A DNA stretch of 64,000 nt, taken from assembly GCF_000760735.1 (NCBI RefSeq), contig NZ_JMEX01000008.1:2070042-2134041 (forward strand), in the 5' to 3' direction. A program made the translations under genes and the position numbers. The stretch is from Rhodococcoides fascians A44A. GTDB lineage: Bacteria; Actinomycetota; Actinomycetes; Mycobacteriales; Mycobacteriaceae. Positions 25,555 to 35,561 of the stretch are shown here, piece after piece. Under the pieces are notes generated by a model. The model was not told where the DNA came from, did not search any database, and saw only the letters and a program-made list of their open reading frames with translations. The stretch's first letter is position 1. Each line of letters starts with the position of its first letter.

Positions 25555-27066
25555 TCACGGGTGCTCCACGGGCCATGCGAGGTGGGTGAGGCGTCGTCTG
25601 CCGCGTAGTTGGACCTGATCTCCGAGCTCCCAGTGTTCCTGTTCCTCGTCACTTGCGAAGTACAGAGCGGACGTCGACGCCAGCACGCGGCCGGGCCGAA
25701 GTTTGGACAATTCGGTCAAACGAGATGCCTCGTTGACCGGGTCTCCGATGACGGTGTACTCGAAGCGTTCCTTAGCGCCGATGTTTCCTGCCACCGCAAG
25801 GCCGGCCGACACACCGATGCCGATGTCGAGTCCGACGATGTCGTCGAGGGCAAACCGCAGGTCACGTGCGGCAGCCAATGCTGCCGTCGGAGCGTCGGGC
25901 CGGTCCAGCGGCGCCCCGAAGATCGCGAGGGCGGCGTCGCCCATGAATTTGTTGACGAAACCGTGGTGCTGATCGATCACGTCGACCACCACACGGAAGA
26001 ACTCGTTGAGAAGCTCGACGACTTCACCGGGTGGGCGCTCCGACGCCGTGGCCGTCGATCCGACCATGTCCACGAACAGCACCGCCACGAAGCGAGTTTC
26101 CCCGCCCAATTCGGTACCGAATTGCAATGCGCGTCGGGCCACGTCCTCGCCGACATGCTGACCGAACAGCTCCCGCAGCACTCGACGCTCGGCCGATTCC
26201 TCCATCATCCGGTTGAAGCCGACCTGCAGTCGACCGATCTCGCTGCCGTCGAACACGTCGACCTCGACGTCGTTGTCCCCACGCTGGACACGCTCGATCG
26301 CCCGGCGAAGCTGGCGAATGGGATCGGAGATCTGACTCGCCGTCAGCATCGACAGAATGAACGCCTGACCGATCGCCAGGACACTGAGCAGGATGATCGC
26401 CACCGCGAACGAATCGGTGGAGAACACCAGATCCGTCGTCAATTGCGTCGCGCACAGCAAGATGATGCCGATGACGGGCATCAACGTGCCCAGACCCCAC
26501 GTCATCGCCATTCTGGTCCCGACGCCCGGCGTCATCGTCCGGTCGAATCGGCCCTCGCTGAGAGCCATCGCAGCCACCGGCCGCAGAATTCTCTCGCCGA
26601 GCATGTACGTGAAACCGAACGTCACCGTCGCCGCCATGACCACCGTGACGATCACCGCCACCGCCAGCGACGGCATCTCCGTCACCGTGAGCAGCACGAA
26701 CAGGACGCCGCCGATGACCCACAGGACGAGATGCACGATCGCCTGTCGCAGCGGCGCATGCAGCGTCGCCATCTGCTCCTTGCGGTTCGGCGGGCCACCG
26801 CGCAACTGCCACCGAATCACACTCCGCAACGTCCGAGCTGCGTAATACAGACTCACCGCACCGGCTGCGACCAGATACGCCCCGAACACGTACACATTGC
26901 GAACACGATCCGCGACGATCGACTGCGACTCCTCGATGGGAAGCCCGTACCGCACGAACGCGAACACCAACACCGCGCCGAACAGATTCGACAGCAACAT
27001 CGACAACATATAGAGAGGCCAGCGACTCTTCAGGGTGAGCGAGACCGCTCTCAAAGATGCCAGCAC
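25555..27066 (-). CDS. Membrane class III adenylate/guanylate cyclase with HAMP domain
   Basis: A 503-residue cyclase: six helices in the first 245 residues, a HAMP linker (about 240-295) and a C-terminal catalytic domain (about 325-490). All catalytic residues are present: metal Asp333 (FVDMVGST) and Asp377, adenine-selecting Lys373 (NKFMGD) and Asp442, with Asn445 and Arg449 (GDPVNEASR), so it should make cAMP. The layout is that of M. tuberculosis Rv1318c-Rv1320c and Rv3645. It begins with GTG only 16 bases from the divergent permease start, which suggests a leaderless mRNA. Confidence 0.93.
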   Translation of the reverse strand: MLASLRAVSLTLKSRWPLYMLSMLLSNLFGAVLVFAFVRYGLPIEESQSIVADRVRNVYVFGAYLVAAGAVSLYYAARTLRSVIRWQLRGGPPNRKEQMATLHAPLRQAIVHLVLWVIGGVLFVLLTVTEMPSLAVAVIVTVVMAATVTFGFTYMLGERILRPVAAMALSEGRFDRTMTPGVGTRMAMTWGLGTLMPVIGIILLCATQLTTDLVFSTDSFAVAIILLSVLAIGQAFILSMLTASQISDPIRQLRRAIERVQRGDNDVEVDVFDGSEIGRLQVGFNRMMEESAERRVLRELFGQHVGEDVARRALQFGTELGGETRFVAVLFVDMVGSTATASERPPGEVVELLNEFFRVVVDVIDQHHGFVNKFMGDAALAIFGAPLDRPDAPTAALAAARDLRFALDDIVGLDIGIGVSAGLAVAGNIGAKERFEYTVIGDPVNEASRLTELSKLRPGRVLASTSALYFASDEEQEHWELGDQVQLRGRRRLTHLAWPVEHP

Positions 27067-27082
27067 GGGTTAAATTTACCGG
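27067..27082. promoter_or_regulatory. 16-bp divergent promoter with shared palindromic -10 (TAAATTTA)
   Basis: Only 16 bases separate the two GTG start codons. They contain the palindrome TAAATTTA at 27071-27078. Measured from each start codon as +1, both strands read TAAATT at exactly -12 to -7, the position expected for a -10 hexamer of a leaderless transcript. Neither gene has room for a ribosome site. Confidence 0.65.
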
Positions 27083-28456
27083 GTGACCGAACGCGAGCCG
27101 CAGGCAGAAGCGTCAAAGGTACTTCCCAGCCGTCCAGCACCCCCTCCAACAGCGGCCCCCTCCGGTCATTCCGCAGGCTCCACTCCTGGCCTATCTGGTC
27201 ATTCCGCAGGCTCCACTCCTGGCCTATCTGGTCATTCCGCAGGCTCCACTCCTGCCGATTCGGTGCATCCCCTCGTCCGGATCGGCGCCGAATGGACCTG
27301 GCGTCTGCTGGTCATCTTCGCCGGCTTCATCACGTTCTGCTACGTCGTCGCACGGCTGGACACCGTGGTCATCCCCCTCGGCCTCGCGTTACTCGCGTCG
27401 GCGATGCTGCTCCCGCTCGTCGACTGGATGCAGCGACGCGGCGTGCCGAGGGCCGCGGCCGTCGTGATCGTGATCATCGCGAGCATCGGCGTCGTCGCCG
27501 GGATCATGACGTTCGTCGTCGAGCAGTTCATCGAGGGGCTACCGCAGTTGGGTGACCAATTCACCACGTCGATCAACGACGTCCAGCGGTGGCTGGCCGA
27601 CGGGCCCTTCCACATCTCGCAGGATCAGATCAGTCAGGCGAGCGAGAACCTCGTCAAGGTCATCCAGGACAACCAGGCCGCAGTGACGTCGGGCGCCTTG
27701 ACCACTGCGACCGTCATCGGTGAAATCCTCACCGGCGCCGCGCTGACGCTGTTCATCCTGATCTTCTTTCTGTACGGCGGAGACCAGATCTGGGAATTCG
27801 TCACCAGACTCGCCCCCACCGGAGCGCGACGGCGGATCCGCCTCGCCGGCAGTCAAGGCTTCGGATCCCTCGTCGGATACGTGCGCGCGACGGTCGCCGT
27901 CGCCGCAGCCGACGCCATCGGAATCGGCGCGGGTCTGGCCATCCTCGGCGTACCGCTCGCACTTCCGTTGGCATCGCTCGTGTTCATCGGAGCGTTCATT
28001 CCGATCGTCGGTGCGTTCGTCACCGGATTCGTGGCCGTGTTCATCGCTTTGGTGACCAAGGGCTGGCTGACGGCGCTGATCACGCTGGGTATCGTCGTCG
28101 CCGTCATGCAGCTGGAAGGGCATGTGCTGCAACCGTTGCTGCTCGGCCGTGCAGTGCGATTGCACCCGCTCGCGGTGGTACTGGCCATCACCGTCGGCAT
28201 TCTGCTGGCCGGAATCGTCGGTGGCCTGCTGGCCGTCCCCATCGTCGCCGTCCTCAACACTGCGGTTCGGTCGTTGCTCGCCGACGATCCCGACGAGGTC
28301 TACGAGGAACTGGAAGAACACGATCCAGGGGAGCCTCTGTTCCCGGCCGAGGCCGACAGCCCGCATCCCCACAATCGCGAACTCGACCCGGGCAGTCTGA
28401 GCACCCCGGATCTGTCGAAAGAGACCGGCTCGGAACGGAAGCCGACCGATGGGTGA
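27083..28456 (+). CDS. AI-2E family (PerM/YdiK-like) membrane permease
   Basis: A 457-residue polytopic protein of the AI-2E exporter family (Rv0205-like), about eight helices, with HVLQPLLLGRAVRLHPLAVVLAITVGILLAGIVGGLLAVP in the conserved C-terminal block. The N-terminal cytoplasmic tail (residues 28-58) is encoded by 2.8 copies of a 33-bp repeat giving GHSAGSTP three times; the true membrane domain starts near residue 70. The C-terminal tail is acidic. Its end overlaps the histidine kinase start by 8 bases. The substrate is unknown; the AI-2 link applies to only some members. Confidence 0.87.
   Translation: MTEREPQAEASKVLPSRPAPPPTAAPSGHSAGSTPGLSGHSAGSTPGLSGHSAGSTPADSVHPLVRIGAEWTWRLLVIFAGFITFCYVVARLDTVVIPLGLALLASAMLLPLVDWMQRRGVPRAAAVVIVIIASIGVVAGIMTFVVEQFIEGLPQLGDQFTTSINDVQRWLADGPFHISQDQISQASENLVKVIQDNQAAVTSGALTTATVIGEILTGAALTLFILIFFLYGGDQIWEFVTRLAPTGARRRIRLAGSQGFGSLVGYVRATVAVAAADAIGIGAGLAILGVPLALPLASLVFIGAFIPIVGAFVTGFVAVFIALVTKGWLTALITLGIVVAVMQLEGHVLQPLLLGRAVRLHPLAVVLAITVGILLAGIVGGLLAVPIVAVLNTAVRSLLADDPDEVYEELEEHDPGEPLFPAEADSPHPHNRELDPGSLSTPDLSKETGSERKPTDG
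27164..27254. repeat. 33-bp tandem repeat, 2.8 copies, in frame in the permease N-terminus
   Basis: Units at 27164-27196, 27197-27229 and 27230-27254, each beginning GGTCATTCCGCAGGCTCC and identical to one another in the aligned part. The unit length of 33 keeps the reading frame; it is translated as GHSAGSTPGLS. Confidence 0.95.
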
Positions 28457-29597
28457 CGCTGTCACGCCGCTGTGGCGGGCCTCGCAGGCGTTTCGTCTGA
28501 TCACGTTGATCTACGCGATCAGTTATCAGGTGGCCTCGATGTCCTACTACAGCAATGCTCGGCTGAGCTGGTTCTTCGTGGCGTTGATGGCGGTATGGAC
28601 CGGTCTGTCCGCTGCGCTGCTGTCGAGGGCGATGCTCCCGCGGTGGAAGGTGGTACTCGCCGACCAGATCGTCGTGATCGGGCTGATGGCGTCGACTCGC
28701 CTCGTGTCGGAGTACGAGTGGTACAGCACTCACCAAACCCTCCCGACGACGTTGTGGGCGACCAATGCGGTCATTTCGGCGGCAATCCTGTTCGGGCCCA
28801 AGGGCGGTATCGCGTCAGGCATCCTGTTGTCGGTGGTCAGTGCTGTGGTGCGCGATCAGATCGATCTGGATCTGTGGACCGATGCGACCGCACCGGTTCT
28901 GGTGTCCGTCGGTCTTGCGCTCGGGTTGGCGAGCAACACCGCCCATCGAGCGCACGCCGAACTCCAGCGCGCGGCCCGACTCGCGGCAATCACCGAGGAA
29001 AGAGAACGTCTCGCCCGGCAGGTGCACGACGGTGTGCTGCAGGTCCTCGCGCTCGTTCGCCGGCGTGGATCGGAAATCGGTGGTGTTGCAGGCGAACTCG
29101 CCGAGCTGGCGGGTGAACAGGAAGTAGCGTTGCGAATGCTCATCTCCGAGCAGGGGGAGCCGAGCCGAGTCGACGCCACCCAGGCTGAAGTGGACTTGCG
29201 CAGCCTTCTTCGTCCCTACGGCAGCACCACTGTCTCGGTGTCCTCCCCGCCGGATCCGGTGTTGCTCGACAGGTCGGTGGCCGAGGAACTCTCCGCCGTG
29301 GTCGACACTGCACTGTCCAACGTCGCGCTTCATGCAGGCGAGGGTGCTCGAGCCTATGTCCTGCTGGAGGACGTCGACGACATGGTCATCGTCAGCGTGC
29401 GCGACGACGGCGACGGTATCGCTCCCGGCCGACTGGCGGCTGCGGAAGCCGAAGGGCGGATGGGCGTGTCGAAGTCGATACTGGGCAGGGTCTTGTCGAT
29501 CGGCGGAACGGCTGTGCTGGACACCGACGTCGGCGTCGGAACCGAATGGGAGATCAAAGTGCCGAAACAGCGGAACGACCCGAAGGACAAACGATGA
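28449..29597 (+). CDS. Sensor histidine kinase, MacS/NarL-type (HisKA_3-like)
   Basis: A 382-residue membrane kinase: about five helices in residues 15-165, then a dimerisation/phosphoacceptor helix (ERERLARQVHDGVLQVLALV, His193) and an HATPase domain (SNVALHAGEGARAYVLLED, VRDDGDGIAPG). MacS-type kinases sense the cell envelope. The start overlaps the permease by 8 bases and its TGA overlaps the response regulator ATG, so permease, kinase and regulator are one coupled operon. Confidence 0.9.
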   Translation: MGDAVTPLWRASQAFRLITLIYAISYQVASMSYYSNARLSWFFVALMAVWTGLSAALLSRAMLPRWKVVLADQIVVIGLMASTRLVSEYEWYSTHQTLPTTLWATNAVISAAILFGPKGGIASGILLSVVSAVVRDQIDLDLWTDATAPVLVSVGLALGLASNTAHRAHAELQRAARLAAITEERERLARQVHDGVLQVLALVRRRGSEIGGVAGELAELAGEQEVALRMLISEQGEPSRVDATQAEVDLRSLLRPYGSTTVSVSSPPDPVLLDRSVAEELSAVVDTALSNVALHAGEGARAYVLLEDVDDMVIVSVRDDGDGIAPGRLAAAEAEGRMGVSKSILGRVLSIGGTAVLDTDVGVGTEWEIKVPKQRNDPKDKR

Positions 29598-30244
29598 CGC
29601 AGGAGCAGATCACCGTCATGGTCGTCGACGACCACCCCATGTGGCGCGACGGCGTCGCACGGGATCTGGAGGCCGCGGGATTCGACGTCGTCGCGACGGC
29701 GGACAGCGTCGGCGCTGCAGGAAGGCGGGCGAAGGCCACACAGCCCGACGTCGTGCTGATGGACATGCATCTGCCGGACGGAAACGGAGCCGACGCGACG
29801 AGCAAGGTTCTCGAGGGCTCGAAGAACAGCCGAATTCTGGTGTTGTCCGCATCGTCCGAACGGGAGGACGTACTCGACGCCATCAAAGCGGGTGCGACGG
29901 GGTACCTGGTCAAGAGCGCGTCGGCCGACGAACTGTACGAGGCCGTCCGTTCCACCGCTGCGGGGCAGGCGGTGTTCACGCCCGGACTCGCGGCGTTGGT
30001 TCTGGGTGAGTACCGGCGGATGTCGAGCGCGCCGGAGGGAGAGCGAGACTCTCGCCCGACGTTGACCGAACGCGAGACCGAGGTTCTTCGTCTGGTCGCA
30101 AAAGGGTTGAGCTCCAAGCAGATCGCCACGAAGCTGACGCTCAGTCATCGAACCGTCGAGAATCATGTGCAGGCCACGTTGCGCAAGCTGCAACTCGCGA
30201 ATCGAGTCGAATTGACGCGCTACGCGATCGAACAGGGTCTGTAG
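29594..30244 (+). CDS. LuxR/NarL-family response regulator
   Basis: A 216-residue regulator: receiver domain (acidic DD at 12-13, phosphoacceptor Asp57 in VLMDMHLPDG, Lys in YLVKSA) and a C-terminal LuxR helix-turn-helix (LTERETEVLRLVAKGLSSKQIATKLTLSHRTVENHVQATLRKL in outline). ATG 29594 overlaps the kinase stop codon, so the longer upstream frame is rejected. It is the cognate partner of the MacS-type kinase. Confidence 0.94.
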   Translation: MTQEQITVMVVDDHPMWRDGVARDLEAAGFDVVATADSVGAAGRRAKATQPDVVLMDMHLPDGNGADATSKVLEGSKNSRILVLSASSEREDVLDAIKAGATGYLVKSASADELYEAVRSTAAGQAVFTPGLAALVLGEYRRMSSAPEGERDSRPTLTERETEVLRLVAKGLSSKQIATKLTLSHRTVENHVQATLRKLQLANRVELTRYAIEQGL

Positions 30245-30286
30245 CCGAGTGTTTGCGTGCCCGCGCGGACGGGCACACCTGAACGC

Positions 30287-30511
30287 ATGACCGATACCGA
30301 CAAGCCCGTCGACACCACCGTCGATCCCACCGAGAAGACGCGCGGTCAAGATGCCGACACCGGGCAGAGCGCGAACGAGCGCGGACGCGCAATCGAAGAG
30401 TTCGACGAGCACATCGACGGATCCGGTGATTCACCGTCGTTCCCGACGCCCGATCCGGACGACGTGACGGACACTCCGACGGACCCGAAGACCACCACCC
30501 GCACCGAGTGA
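30287..30511 (+). CDS. Small acidic hydrophilic protein, unknown
   Basis: A 74-residue, strongly hydrophilic and probably disordered protein rich in Asp, Thr and Pro (MTDTDKPVDTTVDPTEKTRG, then SGDSPSFPTPDPDDVTDTPTD). No known domain. The ATG at 30287 starts a sensible protein; the open frame begins earlier. No good ribosome site is visible. It lies downstream of the two-component operon and is followed by a hairpin, consistent with a real gene, but the evidence is modest. Confidence 0.45.
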   Translation: MTDTDKPVDTTVDPTEKTRGQDADTGQSANERGRAIEEFDEHIDGSGDSPSFPTPDPDDVTDTPTDPKTTTRTE

Positions 30512-30515
30512 CGCC

Positions 30516-30548
30516 CAGGCTGGGCAGGCGGAAGTCCTGGCCAGCCTG
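30516..30548. terminator. Stem-loop between convergent genes
   Basis: Arms CAGGCTGG (30516-30523) and CCAGCCTG (30541-30548), with a further inner AGG/CCT pair, between the small acidic gene and the convergent SRPBCC gene. Confidence 0.55.
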
Positions 30549-30549
30549 T

Positions 30550-30945
30550 TCAGCGCCGGACGAGGCGCCCGATGGCGCACCGCGCGTACGGCAGGTACGG
30601 GAGCACGAAGGCCGGCGGTCCGTCCAGGGTCAGCCAGGTGCGGCTCCCGTCCGGCCGCGACGCTACCCCGTGGGTGAGCGTCAGCCCCAGCTTGCGATTC
30701 TTGAACCAGACTTTGGACGTCCACGTCCAGCCCGCTTCGTCTACATCGGTCACCTCGAAGTCGAGTCGAAGCCACAGTGGGCCTTCGAGCCGGCCGAACG
30801 ACTGTGTGCACACGCGCGACATGGAGTATTCGACGGACACGATCTGCGTTGCCCACGACGACCACTGGCGTGGGTCCATGTACCGCTCCCACACCGCACC
30901 GGCTCTCGCCTCCCCAACGGCATCGATCGTGATCTCCATCTCCAC
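30550..30945 (-). CDS. SRPBCC/polyketide cyclase-like protein
   Basis: A 131-residue START-like helix-grip protein. It has the family opening (MEMEITIDAVGEARAGAVWERYMDPRQWSSWATQIVSVEY in outline), beta strands such as WLRLDFEVTDVDEAGWTWTSKVWF, and a C-terminal long helix. These proteins bind hydrophobic ligands in a deep pocket; no catalytic residues can be assigned. Single gene, convergent with the small acidic protein. Confidence 0.78.
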   Translation of the reverse strand: MEMEITIDAVGEARAGAVWERYMDPRQWSSWATQIVSVEYSMSRVCTQSFGRLEGPLWLRLDFEVTDVDEAGWTWTSKVWFKNRKLGLTLTHGVASRPDGSRTWLTLDGPPAFVLPYLPYARCAIGRLVRR

Positions 30946-31110
30946 GAATTTACCCGGGGATTCGCCGAGAAAAACGTGGTGAGCGGTCTATTTGGCGGTT
31001 AGGCAGTGCGGGGAAGGTCGTTGTCCGGATTCCCGACGTTCAGAGTCCTCCCACTCGTCGTTCTCCTACTCGTCGACGAACGGTCACGGCGCGTGGTCAC
31101 ACTCGACGCA

Positions 31111-32217
31111 GTGCGCATCGTGCAGCTTGCGAACTTCTACGGACCGCGTTCCGGCGGTCTTCGAACCGCCGTGGATCAATTGGGTGCGGGCTACACGGCG
31201 GCCGGCCACGAGGTGATTCTGGTCGTGCCAGGAGAGCGAGCGACCGAGACGATCCTGCCGTCGGGGGTTCTGCGCATCACCCGCCCTGCAGGCAAGATCC
31301 CCTTCACCGGTGGCTATCGCGCGGTCAATCCTCGATCGACGGCCGGACTCCTGAGTGCGCTGCGTCCCGACGTCGTCGAGGTGTCGGACCGCCTCACGCT
31401 GAGAGGGATGGGGAAGTGGGCAGCCCGGCGCGGAGCTCGAAGCGTGATGATCTCCCACGAGCGCCTCGATCGCCTACTCGGGCAGATGATGCCCGACGCG
31501 ACGGCACGAGCACTCGCCGACGTCGCGAACCGTCGCACAGCCGAGACGTACGACGCCGTCGTGTGCACCACCGCTTTTGCACGACGCGAGTTCGAGCGCA
31601 TCGGCGCCACCAACGTCTCGCAGGTTCCACTCGGCGTCGACCTCGACATGTTTCATCCGGGCAGACGCGTCGGCGATTCCGCGTCGCCCTGGCATCGGGG
31701 CTGTGGCCGACTGCTCGTCCACTGCGGTCGATTGTCGGTGGAGAAACGGGTGGACCGCAGCATAGATTCGGTTGCTGCGCTTCACCATTCCGGATTCGAT
31801 GTCCGGTTGGTGATCGCAGGCGACGGACCGAGGCGCGCCGGGCTCGAACGGAGAGCCCGAGGGCTCCCCATCGAGTTCCTCGGATTCGTCGACGGGCGTG
31901 AGGAACTCGCCGCCCTGCTCGCGTCGGCGGATGTCGCGGTGGCGCCGGGCCCGCACGAGACATTCGGGCTGGCCGCACTCGAATCGCTCGCCACCGGAAC
32001 CCCCGTCGTCGTATCGAGGTCGTCCGCGCTGGCCGACATCGTGACCACCGACTGCGGTGGGCGCTTCGACGACACCGCAGACGGATTGGCGACGGAACTG
32101 TCGAGGGTGTTCGACCTACCCGCTCCAGCCCGACGGACGGCGTCGCGGGCCAGGGCGGAGCAGTTCGGCTGGCCGCTGTCGGTGGCGGGGATGCTGAGCG
32201 TGCTCGAATCCGCATGA
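31111..32217 (+). CDS. GT4-family glycosyltransferase
   Basis: A roughly 368-residue GT-B glycosyltransferase: N-terminal acceptor domain (VRIVQLANFYGPRSGGLRTAVDQL) and C-terminal nucleotide-sugar domain with LLVHCGRLSVEKRVDRSI, VIAGDGPRRAGLE and the E-x7-E motif in HETFGLAALESLATG. It resembles the mannosyltransferases that act on phosphatidylinositol mannosides and related glycolipids in mycolata, but the acceptor is not known. GTG at 31111 matches the family N-terminus; GTG 31093 is an alternative. Single gene in this position. Confidence 0.85.
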   Translation: MRIVQLANFYGPRSGGLRTAVDQLGAGYTAAGHEVILVVPGERATETILPSGVLRITRPAGKIPFTGGYRAVNPRSTAGLLSALRPDVVEVSDRLTLRGMGKWAARRGARSVMISHERLDRLLGQMMPDATARALADVANRRTAETYDAVVCTTAFARREFERIGATNVSQVPLGVDLDMFHPGRRVGDSASPWHRGCGRLLVHCGRLSVEKRVDRSIDSVAALHHSGFDVRLVIAGDGPRRAGLERRARGLPIEFLGFVDGREELAALLASADVAVAPGPHETFGLAALESLATGTPVVVSRSSALADIVTTDCGGRFDDTADGLATELSRVFDLPAPARRTASRARAEQFGWPLSVAGMLSVLESA

Positions 32218-32253
32218 TGGCCAGGTTCGGCGTCGACACCTATCCTGGAACGC

Positions 32254-32922
32254 ATGGAGGCGAGGGATCTACGAGTGTCCGACGCAGAGAAGGAGCATGT
32301 GGGTCAGCTCCTGCAGCGCGCAGTAGGGCAGGGCATGCTGTCACTGGGCGAATTCACCGAGCGGATGGACACGGCGCTGGCCGCCAAGACCCGCGGTGAA
32401 CTGAACTCCGTCCTCGCCGACCTACCTGGCATGCAAATCGCCGAGGAGCACCGCCCGCCCAGTCCCACTCCGTACAACGCCGTCCCGGCGCCTGCCTATC
32501 AACCGCCGACGCATTCGCCCTGGCAGGGGCACGCAGGAAACGCTCACGGCGGTCCGGGCGACGTGGTGCGCGGAACGATGTCCACGGTGTCGCGCAAAGG
32601 GCCGTGGCACGTGCCGCCGAAGTTGTCGATCCAGAGCAAGATGTCGACGATTACGCTCGATTTCACACAGGCGATCATGTCGACCCAGGTGGTCGAGGTG
32701 ACCGTCGACGATTACTGCAGCACAATCTCTCTCGTTGTCCCCGAGGAGGCGACGGTCGACCTCAACGGCCTCGACACCGTGGGCGGCAGCGCCAACAACA
32801 AGGTCCGCACCGGCCCGCCCATCGGCCGATTGCACGTTGTCGTGCGCGGCAAAGTCCGCTTCGGCTCCGTCACCGCCAAACACCCACTCGGAACGTCGTT
32901 CCGACGGATGTTCGGACACTGA
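32254..32922 (+). CDS. DUF1707 protein with C-terminal LiaF-like region
   Basis: A 222-residue cytosolic protein. Residues 5-58 are a DUF1707 domain (LRVSDAEKEHVGQLLQRAVGQGMLSLGEFTERMDTALAAKTRGELNSVLADL in outline), then a Pro-rich linker (about 65-105), then a beta-rich C-terminal part (LSIQSKMSTITLDFTQ to the end) resembling cell-wall-active antibiotic response (LiaF-type) domains. Such proteins occur in the vicinity of envelope stress systems; function not established. Confidence 0.85.
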   Translation: MEARDLRVSDAEKEHVGQLLQRAVGQGMLSLGEFTERMDTALAAKTRGELNSVLADLPGMQIAEEHRPPSPTPYNAVPAPAYQPPTHSPWQGHAGNAHGGPGDVVRGTMSTVSRKGPWHVPPKLSIQSKMSTITLDFTQAIMSTQVVEVTVDDYCSTISLVVPEEATVDLNGLDTVGGSANNKVRTGPPIGRLHVVVRGKVRFGSVTAKHPLGTSFRRMFGH

Positions 32923-32992
32923 TCGCGCTTCGGGGTGAATCTCAGGGTCGACCCCGATTGACGACGCCCGTACCTGGCGAAACGATGAAGTG

Positions 32993-33220
32993 ATGCAGAT
33001 CCAACAAGTGTGGCCATTACTGGCAGTCCGTACGCGATCGTGGTTGATCGAACACAACGGTGAGCCGCTCGACCCGTATGTTCAAGCCGAACTTCTCTCC
33101 GTCGCGGGAGATTCGCCCGACCCGGCGTGGTGGGCCGGGCATTCTTCGGCAGATCAGTCGGAACTGACCGACGCCGCCGTCGACTGGATCGAGTCGGTGG
33201 CAAACGACGAATTGGATTGA
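32993..33220 (+). CDS. Small hypothetical protein
   Basis: A 75-residue acidic soluble ORF (MQIQQVWPLLAVRTRSWLIEHNGEPLDPY, ending WIESVANDELD) with a plausible amphipathic, helical composition and no recognised domain. The ATG is preceded by GAAGTG, a weak ribosome site. It sits between DUF1707 and the HNH gene. Support is codon usage and lack of a better reading on either strand. Confidence 0.42.
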   Translation: MQIQQVWPLLAVRTRSWLIEHNGEPLDPYVQAELLSVAGDSPDPAWWAGHSSADQSELTDAAVDWIESVANDELD

Positions 33221-33364
33221 TCGACCGTAAGTTTCAGGCTGTTGCTCGATCAGCTGTCTCGTCCGGTTCGCTCGAGTTCGCGGACGATCGAAGTATCCAG
33301 CAACTCCGACGGTATGGGAACGCGTGTTCGAAAACTTGTCGGTGGGTCTGGTTATCGTGGTGTC

Positions 33365-35269
<1,905 letters not shown>

Positions 35270-35561
35270 CCACCAGCAGGCTGCCAGCGGCACCCACGCT
35301 CCGCGTGTGCCGCGCACAGTCAGGCCCGCAGAAGCAAAGCAATGCGTAGTAGCAATATCAGTGCGCCACAAGGTCGATCATCGCAGCGGGCAGCGGGCAG
35401 CGGGCAGCGGGCAGCTGGCAGAGGGCAGCGGGACAACGCCGTGGCCTGAGCCCTAGCCCAAAGCCCGAGCCTAAGCCGTCGCTCGGTGCCGAGGAATTAC
35501 CCACGTCGCCCGGGTAGTTCTACTCAGGACTCGGGGGTGGGCGACGACAACACTGAACCGC
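35270..35561. other. Gene-free 292-bp gap with a 7-bp tandem repeat
   Basis: No convincing ORF on either strand. At 35384-35432 about seven units of CAGCGGG occur in tandem, with a few substituted units at the end. A further degenerate GAGCC/AAGCC run follows at about 35449-35474. The promoter of the DUF2339 gene presumably lies in the last 100 bases. Confidence 0.7.

Noticed and set aside
25609-27555. 649-codon + strand frame opposite the cyclase gene
   Set aside because: His/Arg/Asp-rich with no domain; the complement encodes a complete class III cyclase.
35270-35561. Possible small RNA or tRNA in the gap before the DUF2339 gene
   Set aside because: I found no cloverleaf, CCA end or clear promoter-terminator pair; only simple repeats are visible.
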